Source of the DNA: Armatimonadota bacterium
GTDB lineage: Bacteria > Armatimonadota > Fimbriimonadia > Fimbriimonadales > Fimbriimonadaceae
NCBI GenBank assembly: GCA_018268315.1
Contig: JAFDWU010000001.1
Location: 900,324-964,323 of the forward strand
Direction: 5' to 3'
Length of the DNA: 64,000 bases
The translations under genes and the position numbers were made by a program. The notes beneath the pieces were generated by a model. It ran no database searches. It was not told the DNA's origin and saw only the letters and a program-made list of their open reading frames with translations. Shown here piece after piece: positions 1-8,018 of the stretch (position 1 is the first letter of the stretch; each line of letters opens with the position of its first letter).

Positions 1-28
1 TTGCGCCTTACCCGAACGCTTTGACTAA

Positions 29-697
29 CTACCGACGTGGGCCATTGCTTTGTGCCGCGAAATCGCGAAGGGTCTTTCGCAGGGGTGCGAGCCGTTGTCT
101 GTTTCGCTGGATTGCCAACAGCAATGCATCGGCGAGTGGCATGAACGCGCTTCGTGAAATCGGAACAACCCTGATGTCCGCCTCTCGATAGGCAGGAAAA
201 TCGCAGTTCATCCCGTAAACTTCGGATTCGATGTAGTTGTTACCCCGGCCCATCGATCTATTCTTCCACGCCTGCTGAATCACGTCGAACAGGTATGCAC
301 ATGAACCTGAAGGGCCCCGCTCCAGTTCAACTGTGAATGATTCAGTCACGAACGATTCGTGCAAGTTCTTATAGAAAAGATTGCATGTGACGCTCACGCC
401 CTTGTCGGTCTTTTCCACGGGTTCGTATTCTATGTGGTCGAGATTGTCGAAACACGGCTTTACCGTTGTATTAAGAATTGATTGAACCTGTGCCTCGCTG
501 AAGTGGGTCCGTTCAGCCGCCCCTAGATGCAGGTAAAGATCATTGCCGTCAAGCTTGAGAATATCGGATAAACACTTAGAAGCTTCTGACTCAAGAGTGG
601 GAAGCGGACGAACCAGCCTCCATCCTATTGGCGCAGCAACAACAATGACGCCCAAGATAGGCAGAATCCATGCCGCTCGATTCTTCACGGACCCCAT
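29..697 (-). CDS. Single-pass membrane protein, paralog 1 of a tandem array
   Basis: A 222-aa protein of unknown function. Residues about 8-28 form one hydrophobic N-terminal segment, followed by an extracytoplasmic domain with a short basic C-terminus. It shares a core with the three genes upstream: an LDxxxxY helix near residue 50, a QVxxIL...VKP segment near 70-80, a hydrophobic segment ending in W near 145, and an MPLAD box near 190. It is the most divergent copy and has extra cysteines. The ATG start overlaps the end of the preceding gene by 13 bp, so translation is probably coupled. No family is recognised. Confidence 0.7.
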   Translation of the reverse strand: MGSVKNRAAWILPILGVIVVAAPIGWRLVRPLPTLESEASKCLSDILKLDGNDLYLHLGAAERTHFSEAQVQSILNTTVKPCFDNLDHIEYEPVEKTDKGVSVTCNLFYKNLHESFVTESFTVELERGPSGSCAYLFDVIQQAWKNRSMGRGNNYIESEVYGMNCDFPAYREADIRVVPISRSAFMPLADALLLAIQRNRQRLAPLRKTLRDFAAQSNGPRR

Positions 698-1395
698 AGC
701 AATTGCTCCGCCAGCTTCGCTTCCTCTGCCCGCACGTACGGCTTCCGCTCCAAAAGGGAATCATAAACAGCGTAAATATCCGAAAGGGGCATTATTCGAT
801 GGTCATAGTGGTCCTCATACATCGACTTGACTCCGATATTGCCAAGACGAGGGATCGTATTGCGAAGCCCATCGACAGAGACTTTCCAAAACCAATCGCG
901 ATCAGTCACATCCTTGCCTCCAACGAAGGCGTTTGCAAGCCACATGTTACGCATAACTCCGAACACGGATGTCGTTACAAACCCGTCCTTCCGAGCAAAG
1001 AAGAAGTAGAGATAATGCGCTTCCTCCCTACCGCCGCGGTCCCTCATTACCGAAAGCAAGAGCACGCGCTCTCTCCCTGGTGGCACATGATGCTTCGCAT
1101 TAAAATGCGCAAAATCGTCGGTGCTAATCGAAAACCGCTTAGCCTTCGACACGAAAGGCTTCACCGTCATTTCGAGAATCTTCCCAACTTGTTCCTCGGT
1201 TAAGGTTGCTCGGTCCGCGGAGTCGAGATGCTCATAGACCTCATGTGTCTTGCAATCCAAAATGTCCTGGAGAAGTTGTTCGCTCGTAATCTGATTCTTG
1301 GGTGGATTGGCGGAACCAGCCAGGACCACGGCAACCATGATGATCATGGAGATACCGAGCAGTAAGGTAACACTCAGTTTATCGCGAAGGTTCAT
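685..1395 (-). CDS. Single-pass membrane protein, paralog 2 of a tandem array
   Basis: A 236-aa protein with an N-terminal hydrophobic anchor (about residues 8-27, signal-anchor or signal peptide) and a periplasmic-type domain. It aligns with its neighbours through the QVGKILEMTVKPF segment, a TTSVFG...MW hydrophobic segment and an MPLSD box near the C-terminus. It lies 18 bp downstream of paralog 3 and overlaps paralog 1. No enzymatic motif is visible. Function unknown; tandem duplication is the most economical explanation. Confidence 0.72.
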   Translation of the reverse strand: MNLRDKLSVTLLLGISMIIMVAVVLAGSANPPKNQITSEQLLQDILDCKTHEVYEHLDSADRATLTEEQVGKILEMTVKPFVSKAKRFSISTDDFAHFNAKHHVPPGRERVLLLSVMRDRGGREEAHYLYFFFARKDGFVTTSVFGVMRNMWLANAFVGGKDVTDRDWFWKVSVDGLRNTIPRLGNIGVKSMYEDHYDHRIMPLSDIYAVYDSLLERKPYVRAEEAKLAEQLLWGP

Positions 1396-1413
1396 GCTGT
1401 GCTCCGACGCACT

Positions 1414-2109
1414 TTATGATCCGGTTGCAAGGGTCTTGAAGTAGCCAAGGCAAGAATCAAGGCTCATAAGATGCGCATCCGGCCTTGCCGGATCGATTGA
1501 GTAAACCCCAAGTTGCTTGTACTGAGGAAAGTCCTGCTCCATACCTTTGATACAAGCTCGATAACCCTCCTCATTTGTCTTGATTGATTCACCACGGCAA
1601 ATCGCCCTGCCAAGCCATGATGTGTAGAGTAAACCGAAAAGGCTGGTTCTTGGACCAAGGCGTGAGTCTTTTACGAACATTGTAAGTTCTAGCACCCGTT
1701 TCTCATTCGGATGCTTGAAGTTGATCAGATAGTTCGCGCTTCCTTCTCCCAACCCATCGTCCGTTATCGGCTTATTTGAAGTGCTGGAAAGTTTGGCGGC
1801 CCTGATTTCTGAGAGGAAGGGCCGGACTGTAATCCTGAAGATGCCGGCGAGTTGCTCTCTCGTAAGGCCGCTCTGAAGTTCCTCCGGTCGGATGAAGCTG
1901 TAAAAGCGATTTGAGTCCAGCTTTAGGACGTCATCCATCCGATCCTGCGCAACACGCGCGAAGTTTGGCGGCTCAAGTAAACGCCACCACGCAATTACCG
2001 CAAGAATGGCTAAAGCAATCCACAAGCCGGCTCGCAAAGTCGTGGAAGCGGCCAAGTTCCGTGGCTTACCCTTTGTGCCTATCTTCTTCGTGCTCCAGTC
2101 TCGCAGCAA
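1414..2109 (-). CDS. Single-pass membrane protein, paralog 3 of a tandem array
   Basis: A 231-aa protein with a basic N-terminus, one membrane segment at about residues 27-45 and a soluble domain. The core RMDDVLKLDSNRFYSFIRPE and TREQL...ITVRPF matches paralog 4 closely. The region from TSLFGLLYTSW to the final MSLDSC box is also shared. The listed TTG start overlaps the end of paralog 4 by 44 bp, so the true start may lie slightly further in. Function unknown. Confidence 0.7.
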   Translation of the reverse strand: MLRDWSTKKIGTKGKPRNLAASTTLRAGLWIALAILAVIAWWRLLEPPNFARVAQDRMDDVLKLDSNRFYSFIRPEELQSGLTREQLAGIFRITVRPFLSEIRAAKLSSTSNKPITDDGLGEGSANYLINFKHPNEKRVLELTMFVKDSRLGPRTSLFGLLYTSWLGRAICRGESIKTNEEGYRACIKGMEQDFPQYKQLGVYSIDPARPDAHLMSLDSCLGYFKTLATGS

Positions 2110-2749
2110 CTTGCTGATAGTAGGCTACACAGTCATCCAACGGCATGAGTCTGGAATGCTCGGCGATCGCATAGATCTTCGTAATGCCCGCCTCGGCATA
2201 CTTGGGAAAATCCTCCTTCATGCCCTCCACATACGCCCGATAATAGTCCGATCCCGGCTTTAACGTCTTGCCCGCAAGCATCGCTCTACCAGCCCAAACC
2301 TGGCAAAGAAGGCTAGATAGCGATGTCTGTGGCCCCTGGTTGCTATCCTTGACGAGCATGGAAAACCGCATCCTGAGTGATTCATGAGGAGGCTTGAAGT
2401 GAACCAAGTAATCCGACAACCCTTGACCCACAACAGAGGCATTCCCTGACTGCTGGCGCTGCTCGACCAGTTCCATCGACTCGACTTCATTCATGAACGG
2501 GCGGATCGACACGTTAAAGATAGTCGCCACCTGTGCTCGAGATAGTCCTTGCAGTTCGGAAGATCGAATATACCGGTAGAACGACTCTGAGTCAAGATTC
2601 TTGAGATCGTCGACCCGCTCGGCTGCTACTCCGCCATAGTCCACCGACCCAGTTCGTAAGTATGCAAATAGGAATAAGCTTGCCGCGACAATCCAGCATA
2701 CAGCGACAGCCGCATACTGCCTTTTATTCAGTCTTACTTTTACGACCAC
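2066..2749 (-). CDS. Single-pass membrane protein, paralog 4 of a tandem array
   Basis: A 227-aa protein starting with GTG, with an N-terminal membrane segment at about residues 11-31 and the same soluble domain as paralogs 1-3 (RVDDLKNLDSESFYRYIR, RAQVATIFNVSIRPF, LVKDSNQGPQTSL, MPLDDC). It is the first copy transcribed, 3 bp after the small Cys-rich protein gene. Paralogs 3 and 4 are the most similar pair, suggesting the most recent duplication. Function unknown. Confidence 0.72.
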   Translation of the reverse strand: MVVKVRLNKRQYAAVAVCWIVAASLFLFAYLRTGSVDYGGVAAERVDDLKNLDSESFYRYIRSSELQGLSRAQVATIFNVSIRPFMNEVESMELVEQRQQSGNASVVGQGLSDYLVHFKPPHESLRMRFSMLVKDSNQGPQTSLSSLLCQVWAGRAMLAGKTLKPGSDYYRAYVEGMKEDFPKYAEAGITKIYAIAEHSRLMPLDDCVAYYQQVAARLEHEEDRHKG

Positions 2750-2752
2750 TTC

Positions 2753-3007
2753 TTAATCTGTCGGACAACTGATCTTATTTATGCATGAAACCAGGCCCTG
2801 TTGGTAAGTAATACGATATTTTATCGTTCCATCCGGGCATGCATACTGCCAGGTGATGACGGAACAACACCCACCAGAATTATTGACGCACTTCTCCGAA
2901 AGCTGCGTAACAATTGCGCCAGTGCAGGGTATGTCATCGCTGGGGGAACAGGGGACTGCGAATGCAGTCATTACTAATGATAGAAGTGGTACCAAGTGAC
3001 TTTTCAT
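2753..3007 (-). CDS. Small secreted Cys-rich protein
   Basis: An 84-aa protein with an N-terminal signal peptide (about residues 1-20, ending near VPCSP). The mature part is about 65 residues with eight cysteines, including an adjacent CC pair, which suggests a disulfide-stapled exported peptide. It sits between the pseudopilin gene and the four-paralog array on the same strand with very short spacing. No known family is recognised. The signal peptide and cysteines are read directly; any role is unknown. Confidence 0.6.
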   Translation of the reverse strand: MKSHLVPLLSLVMTAFAVPCSPSDDIPCTGAIVTQLSEKCVNNSGGCCSVITWQYACPDGTIKYRITYQQGLVSCINKISCPTD

Positions 3008-3025
3008 GATTCTCCAGATTAAAGG

Positions 3026-3646
3026 TCAAAACTGCAATTCCTCCAGTTCGGCTACATTGCCGTACCCGTAGATGGAATGCACGACCTGATATTGTCCGCT
3101 AAGGCGGACAAAAGCGATTCTTTTGTTAATCCCACTCTGCAAGATTGGGACGTCGGGTGGGTTGTGGTTGAAGTCTAGGAAGATGATCGTGTTCTCGCGC
3201 TGCTTCTCCGATCGTGCCTTGAAGTAGCCTACGGTGTCGAATTCGGCAGGGAGCACGCCGTACTGATACTCGAAGCCACCTGCGTGAGGGGTGAGGCTTG
3301 CCATGCAGGTTCCTAATCCTGGAGCCCATGGAGTCGAAAAGACCACCTTGCCGTCCTTGTGACCGACAATGGTCGGCGTCGCCGGCAATCCCATCTGCAC
3401 CTGATCCCCATAGACGCCTTCTAGGTCGCGACTTGCTCGGTATATCTGGACAGAAGTGATGAGCTGCTTCAGATTTGAAGCGCACTGGGCCTTATAAGCG
3501 TCGTCTTTCGAAGTCGTGATCATGGGCAACATTAAAACCATAAGCAGGAAGATAATCGAAATGACACTGAGAAGCTCGAGGAGGGTAATGCCATAGTTCT
3601 TTGTTCTGTTATAACCACTACAACGAAATTTCACTTTGCTTGACAA
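3026..3646 (-). CDS. Type IV pilin-like pseudopilin
   Basis: A 206-aa protein with a class III prepilin signal: a basic leader, then YG cleaved before ITLLELLSVIS with the conserved Glu at +5, and a 20-residue hydrophobic helix. The globular part contains the QCASNLKQL stretch common in pseudopilins with a GxxxxH-type C-terminal domain (DUF1559-like H-X9-DG families), although the canonical C-terminal motif is not obvious here. The TTG start overlaps the 72-aa gene by 16 bp. Probably processed by a prepilin peptidase and inserted into a type II secretion or type IV pilus-like fibre. The assembly machinery is not in this window. Confidence 0.75.
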   Translation of the reverse strand: MSSKVKFRCSGYNRTKNYGITLLELLSVISIIFLLMVLMLPMITTSKDDAYKAQCASNLKQLITSVQIYRASRDLEGVYGDQVQMGLPATPTIVGHKDGKVVFSTPWAPGLGTCMASLTPHAGGFEYQYGVLPAEFDTVGYFKARSEKQRENTIIFLDFNHNPPDVPILQSGINKRIAFVRLSGQYQVVHSIYGYGNVAELEELQF

Positions 3647-3849
3647 CTCGATACCTCTTCGTGGTCCTTCATGCCGAGAAAGACCTGTACCTTCTCGACG
3701 CTTGAGGACTTACTAAAGGCGGCCCTTACGTAAGGATTTAGTGACAATAAAAGCGCGCCTGTGGCAAGAGCGAATGCGATGATCGCATTTAGTAGGACAA
3801 TTCGGCTCGGAGATATCTTAGAAAGTGAGCCAGCCACAACATGAGGCAT
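3631..3849 (-). CDS. Small single-pass membrane protein
   Basis: A 72-aa protein with one hydrophobic helix (about residues 17-38) and a short polar tail containing one cysteine. It overlaps the pseudopilin start and begins 60 bp downstream of lpxC, so it probably heads the accessory set. No homology is recognised. The tight overlap with the pseudopilin is the main argument that it is translated. Confidence 0.5.
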   Translation of the reverse strand: MPHVVAGSLSKISPSRIVLLNAIIAFALATGALLLSLNPYVRAAFSKSSSVEKVQVFLGMKDHEEVSSCQAK

Positions 3850-3909
3850 CCTACTACAGACAGTCTCAAACCGGCCCGCGCAATTCTGCCAGTTTTCTCG
3901 TTCGCAGGT

Positions 3910-4719
3910 TCAAAAAAGATCAAAAATCATTGCGCGCAATTTAATAGCCGCTTCAACGTTAATGCGGTGGCCGCAGTGGGAAGCGTTCACGCTGAGGAAC
4001 GAAATTGGTACGCCTGCCAGATAGATGTCCCCGATTAAGTCGAGCATTTTATGCCTCACGGCTTCATTGCTGAATCGGGGCTTGTTCACATACCCTGCCG
4101 GACCGAGAATCAGGCAGCTTGACTCATCAAGCCCCTTGCCCAGTCCAGCGGAACGCGCCGCCTCGACCTCATCAGCGAAGACTGTCGTTCTCGCCGGAGC
4201 AATTTGGCTCACGTAGTCTTGGAGTATCGACTCGCTTTCAAAGGCTTCCTCGAATGGGAAACGGTCTCTCGGTGCGTCAAACTCACAGCGCCAGTGCCCG
4301 CTACCGCCCGCAACTGCCACTTTGGCCGAATCGGCCTGGACAAACACACGCTTGAACAATCCCTTAATTTCGGCTTGCCCAACAGTTTCCGTCCCGGCTT
4401 CAAGAATGGCCTGAACAAAAGGCTGTGAGCATCCCCCGGCGGCGGGTAGCTCATGGCCATTGGTCACCACATCGACATCGGTAATTCCCAGGCCCGCAAA
4501 GGCGCTCATGAGATGCTCAACCGTGGCAATTTCGCCGATTGTCGTACAGCGACGGGTATCAGTTACTTGATCCGGCCTGGCGGGCCAAACTGACGTCCCA
4601 CGATGGAACCTAATTCCGTCACTGGATGGAACCAACCGGACCTCAACCGGCTCGCCTGAATGCAAACCGTTGCCACCGAACAAGACTTCACCCTTAAGGG
4701 TCAGGCGGTCATACGTCAC
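3910..4719 (-). CDS. lpxC: UDP-3-O-acyl-N-acetylglucosamine deacetylase
   Basis: Catalyses the committed zinc-dependent deacetylation step of lipid A synthesis in the cytoplasm. At 269 aa it is shorter than the roughly 300-aa family norm but has every key motif: GLHSG at 18-22, VEHLMSAFAGLGI with Glu68/His69, HKMLDLIGD with zinc ligands His223 and Asp227, and the SHCGH motif with the general-acid His251. It overlaps lpxD by 4 bp (ATGA). It occupies the position after lpxD where fabZ-lpxA lie in many Proteobacteria; neither follows here. Confidence 0.96.
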   Translation of the reverse strand: MTYDRLTLKGEVLFGGNGLHSGEPVEVRLVPSSDGIRFHRGTSVWPARPDQVTDTRRCTTIGEIATVEHLMSAFAGLGITDVDVVTNGHELPAAGGCSQPFVQAILEAGTETVGQAEIKGLFKRVFVQADSAKVAVAGGSGHWRCEFDAPRDRFPFEEAFESESILQDYVSQIAPARTTVFADEVEAARSAGLGKGLDESSCLILGPAGYVNKPRFSNEAVRHKMLDLIGDIYLAGVPISFLSVNASHCGHRINVEAAIKLRAMIFDLF

Positions 4720-5750
4720 TTTTCCAGTTCCTGGATCCGCTTTTCAAGCTCCCTCAGCTTGTTCATCAGTTCCGGCAGCTTTGTAGTGGCGTTCATGATT
4801 CTCAGCGCCTCACGCACGGGTAGGGCGGGGGTTCCAAAGTAGACGCCTGGCTCTAACACATCTTTCGTGGCGCCGGTCCAGCCACCGAGAATGACGTCAT
4901 CCCCAATCGTGACCCCCGCATTCAAGCCAACCCCGCCGCCCATCTGGACACGACTGCCAATGGTTACGCTGCCAGGGAACCCGCATTGCCCGGCGATGAC
5001 CGTGTGGTCGCCCACACGGCCATTGTGGGCAAGCTGCACAAGGTTGTCGATTTTTGTATCGTCACCCACGGACGTGTCGCTCATCGTGCCTCGATCGATT
5101 GCCGTCAGCGCGCCCACCTCGGAATCATCGCCAATGCTCACTCCGCCCACGTGAGGAATCTTTACATGGCGGGAACCGTCCCAAACGAATCCAAAACCGT
5201 CAGCGCCAATGATTGCGCCCGGGTGGACGATTGAACGCTTCCCGATGGTCACATCCTGCATCAGAACTGCGTGAGGATAAATCACCGCATCGTCGCCAAC
5301 CTCACAGCTTTCGCCAATATAAGCGAAGGGATATATCCTTGCGTTCTTGCCGATTACAGCGCCGCGCTCAATGACCGCGAACGGTCCAACGGATGCGGTG
5401 GGATCAATTTCAGCGCCCGGGTCAACGCTCGCCATCGTGTGGACGCCGTGATGGAATGGGATGGGCCTCGAAAGCTTCGATAAGAGATAACCGAACGCCT
5501 GCTTCGGGTTGGTCACCTCAATGGAAGGGATTCCGCGTGTATCCGCCCCCGGCTTCACGATGACGGCGGTGACTCCCGCCTGAATCGCCTGGTCCAGGAA
5601 GGAATCTTCCGCGGCGAAGGTTATTGCCCCTGCACGAGCGTCTGAGGCAGGGCAAACTCCGCTGATCTTGAGATCGCTTGGCCCGTTAAGCTTGCCTCCA
5701 ATCCACTGGGCTATTTCGCCTAGGGTCCAAATCGGTGAGTTTGTCTCCAT
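4716..5750 (-). CDS. lpxD: UDP-3-O-(3-hydroxyacyl)glucosamine N-acyltransferase
   Basis: Transfers a 3-hydroxyacyl group from acyl-ACP to UDP-3-acyl-glucosamine in lipid A synthesis. The 344-aa protein has an N-terminal uridine-binding domain (about 1-100), a long left-handed beta helix of hexapeptide repeats (about 105-310) and a C-terminal coiled coil (about 320-344). The catalytic His242 is in the LAHN motif. Its start lies 31 bp inside the lipoprotein gene upstream and its stop overlaps lpxC, giving a tightly coupled lipoprotein-lpxD-lpxC order. Confidence 0.96.
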   Translation of the reverse strand: METNSPIWTLGEIAQWIGGKLNGPSDLKISGVCPASDARAGAITFAAEDSFLDQAIQAGVTAVIVKPGADTRGIPSIEVTNPKQAFGYLLSKLSRPIPFHHGVHTMASVDPGAEIDPTASVGPFAVIERGAVIGKNARIYPFAYIGESCEVGDDAVIYPHAVLMQDVTIGKRSIVHPGAIIGADGFGFVWDGSRHVKIPHVGGVSIGDDSEVGALTAIDRGTMSDTSVGDDTKIDNLVQLAHNGRVGDHTVIAGQCGFPGSVTIGSRVQMGGGVGLNAGVTIGDDVILGGWTGATKDVLEPGVYFGTPALPVREALRIMNATTKLPELMNKLRELEKRIQELEK

Positions 5751-6721
5751 TCCTTGAATTCCTTAGTTTTATCCAAACCGTCGCCTGCTTTGCCCAACCG
5801 GTAGCCGTTAATGCCAAGCCAGATATTAAGCTCAGCACGCAAATCTTCTTTTGTGAATACCTGCGGACTATCCCCCTCAATCGGCACCGCGGGCAAGGTT
5901 GAGCCCGGGATTGCGCCCGATCTAGCCTCCGGCGCTGCGGGAATCTGGATTTCGCTCCCTTTGAGCGCGGGCGCTTGAAGGTCGCTCAGTAGCAGCTGCA
6001 CCTGCTTTTCGGCATCTGCCTGAGCCTCGCTGTCGGCTTTGATACGAGCTTGCTCGACTGCCTTTGAGAACTCGAGGCTGGGCAGGTCCAGCGCATTCTG
6101 GCGCTCCAAGATAAGGGTGGCGCTTCCCTGCTTGTAATCCTTTTCAATCTGGGCGAGCTTTGCCCGAAGGCTCCTAATCTCCGTACGCCTTTGTTCGGCA
6201 ACCGCTCCCTTCGTTTCTGGTCTCGCTTGCCCCCGGTTTCTTGGCTCAGGGAAGCCAACCATGAATGCCAGCCTTGCAACGATCGGGCCGCGTTTTTCGG
6301 CATATTGGTCGAAAAGAGACCGAAGCCGGGCGCGATAGGTAAGGCTAATCTCCTGCTGCTTGGCCGTCATCGCCTGACGCTGCTCCGCTTCGGCAGAAGC
6401 AAGCCTCGATTGATAGATGTTGCTGAGCCGCCTCGTAAGCTGCTTAAGAACTTTCTGTTTTCTCTTCTCAAGAAATCCAGAAATGTCGACTTCTGAGCCG
6501 TTAATCTTATTCTTAACGGTTCTTGCTGGCAGTGCTGGCAGCGTGATTCCGGGGTCGCCAGGAACAGTGATGGCACCTAAGGTCTTTGCAGGCGGAAGTT
6601 GTATCTGTCGAGGCGCGATTTGATCAAGATCAACGAATACAACTTGCTGTGAAGTTGACTTCCCGCAACCGCATACAAGAGAAGCGATGGCCGCGAAGAA
6701 CAGAAGGCTTCGGGGCCTCAT
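5720..6721 (-). CDS. Coiled-coil lipoprotein of the envelope operon
   Basis: About 333 aa from the ATG at 6721, chosen because it gives a signal peptide with a good lipobox (SLVCGC) and lies just after the stop of the ompH-like gene; a longer frame to 6760 would overlap that gene. The centre (about residues 70-250) is rich in Gln, Glu, Arg and Ala and predicted to be coiled coil, resembling an extended Skp/OmpH chaperone. The C-terminal part contains an ELNIWLGINGYRLG stretch. Probably a periplasmic lipoprotein helping outer-membrane assembly, inferred from its place between skp-like genes and lpxD. Confidence 0.75.
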   Translation of the reverse strand: MRPRSLLFFAAIASLVCGCGKSTSQQVVFVDLDQIAPRQIQLPPAKTLGAITVPGDPGITLPALPARTVKNKINGSEVDISGFLEKRKQKVLKQLTRRLSNIYQSRLASAEAEQRQAMTAKQQEISLTYRARLRSLFDQYAEKRGPIVARLAFMVGFPEPRNRGQARPETKGAVAEQRRTEIRSLRAKLAQIEKDYKQGSATLILERQNALDLPSLEFSKAVEQARIKADSEAQADAEKQVQLLLSDLQAPALKGSEIQIPAAPEARSGAIPGSTLPAVPIEGDSPQVFTKEDLRAELNIWLGINGYRLGKAGDGLDKTKEFKEWRQTHRFGP

Positions 6722-6729
6722 TGCGCTTT

Positions 6730-7368
6730 CTACTTGACGGCGTTCATTGCCTGGAGGCAAGCGGCAGAAATGTCGTTTGCACCGTAGGGGGCAATTCCGG
6801 CCTCAAAGACAACTGTGAAACCCTGCTCGCGTGCTACTTTCTGCACGGCTGCGCGAGCTTTATCCACACTAGCAAGCTTTTGCTTATCCGCCCAGTTCTG
6901 CATTTCGGTGGTGAAATCGGTGTACCACCTGCGTTCTAGCTGGTCCATCGTCTGCGCGCGCCGAGCGTAATCCTCGAGCAACGTGCGGTCCTCTGCGGTC
7001 AGGTTTTGCTTGGCATTTAGCTCAGCATTTCGCTTGGCGGCCTGCACCACGTCGGCCTTGATCCTCTCCGACTCGGCGGTCTCGGCTGCCGACGGACTGT
7101 CCTTTAGCGCAAGCTCTTTAAGCCTAAGGGCCTGTTCGTTGGTGAGAATTCGATTCTGATCAATGAACTCAAGAAGGCTCTCGCGAACACCCTTCATCTT
7201 CTTGAAGGCGGCTTGGTTGGCCTTTCCGAAGTCGCTATCTTCCACGACCTTCGAGATATCGACGACACCAACTTTCTCCGTTCCCGCTTGGAAGCCAGTT
7301 GCCACCAATCCGCCAAGCAGCCCGCAGGCTACGATCCATCCAAGTTTGTTGCTTCTAATATTCATCAT
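6730..7368 (-). CDS. OmpH/Skp-family periplasmic chaperone, copy 2
   Basis: A 212-aa protein with a signal peptide (about 1-27) followed by the family hallmark KVGVVDISKV strand and a long charged alpha-helical hairpin. It ends with the strand motif FTVVFEAGIAPYGANDIS and a terminal helix, which rebuilds the beta-barrel core of Skp trimers. Skp holds unfolded outer-membrane proteins in the periplasm and delivers them to BamA. It is a tandem paralog of the next gene upstream, with the same GANxxxxxxLxxM ending. Confidence 0.9.
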   Translation of the reverse strand: MMNIRSNKLGWIVACGLLGGLVATGFQAGTEKVGVVDISKVVEDSDFGKANQAAFKKMKGVRESLLEFIDQNRILTNEQALRLKELALKDSPSAAETAESERIKADVVQAAKRNAELNAKQNLTAEDRTLLEDYARRAQTMDQLERRWYTDFTTEMQNWADKQKLASVDKARAAVQKVAREQGFTVVFEAGIAPYGANDISAACLQAMNAVK

Positions 7369-7376
7369 TCAATTCC

Positions 7377-8018
7377 TCAAGGCTTCAGCGAGTCCATAGT
7401 CTTCAAAACGTCAGGGGTTACTTCGTTTGCGCCATACGGCACGACTTCACTTGAGAAAATCAAGGTGAAGCTCTTCTTTGCGCCGTAGGTCTTGATCGCC
7501 GTCTTAACGCGATCTAAAGTTTCCTTCTTGTACTTATCGTTCAAGGCGTTCAACTCGTCGTCAAACTCCTTTGCCCATTTCGAGAGGGTGAGGCTGCATG
7601 CCTGCACCAAATCGTTGTCGTCCCGCAGCGCCTTCACTTCCGATTCGTTCGGACTGGGTTTGAGCTGCAGATCGCGAAACTTCTTATCGTTTGCGATAAT
7701 CGCCGCCTTCAACTTATCCAGTTCCTGCTTCTCAGCCGGGGTTGGTGCATCCTTCAGGCTAAGCTCGCGGAATCGGGTCGCCTGCTCAGCGGTCACCACT
7801 CGATAGGTGTTGATGAATTCGATAATCGAGCGGCGATTTTCTTGGACCGCCTGGTAGCTCTCGCCTTCTTTGTGAGCAAGCTGGCTATCGCGGAAAACCT
7901 TTCCAACATCCACGACGCCGATTTTGGATTGGTTGGTTTGGAATCCAACAAGCATGAGGGCAACAACCGCACCAGCCGCGTGCCATCCATATTTCTCGAG
8001 TTTGTTGAACACCCGCAT
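7377..8018 (-). CDS. OmpH/Skp-family periplasmic chaperone, copy 1
   Basis: A 213-aa Skp-like protein with an N-terminal signal or anchor (about 10-26), KIGVVDVGKVFRDS at the start of the core, a long coiled-coil hairpin and a C-terminal FTLIFSSEVVPYGANEVTPD strand-helix. The ATG overlaps the bamA stop by one base (TAATG), giving translational coupling. The two tandem copies could form hetero-oligomers or serve different clients; this is inference. Confidence 0.9.
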   Translation of the reverse strand: MRVFNKLEKYGWHAAGAVVALMLVGFQTNQSKIGVVDVGKVFRDSQLAHKEGESYQAVQENRRSIIEFINTYRVVTAEQATRFRELSLKDAPTPAEKQELDKLKAAIIANDKKFRDLQLKPSPNESEVKALRDDNDLVQACSLTLSKWAKEFDDELNALNDKYKKETLDRVKTAIKTYGAKKSFTLIFSSEVVPYGANEVTPDVLKTMDSLKP

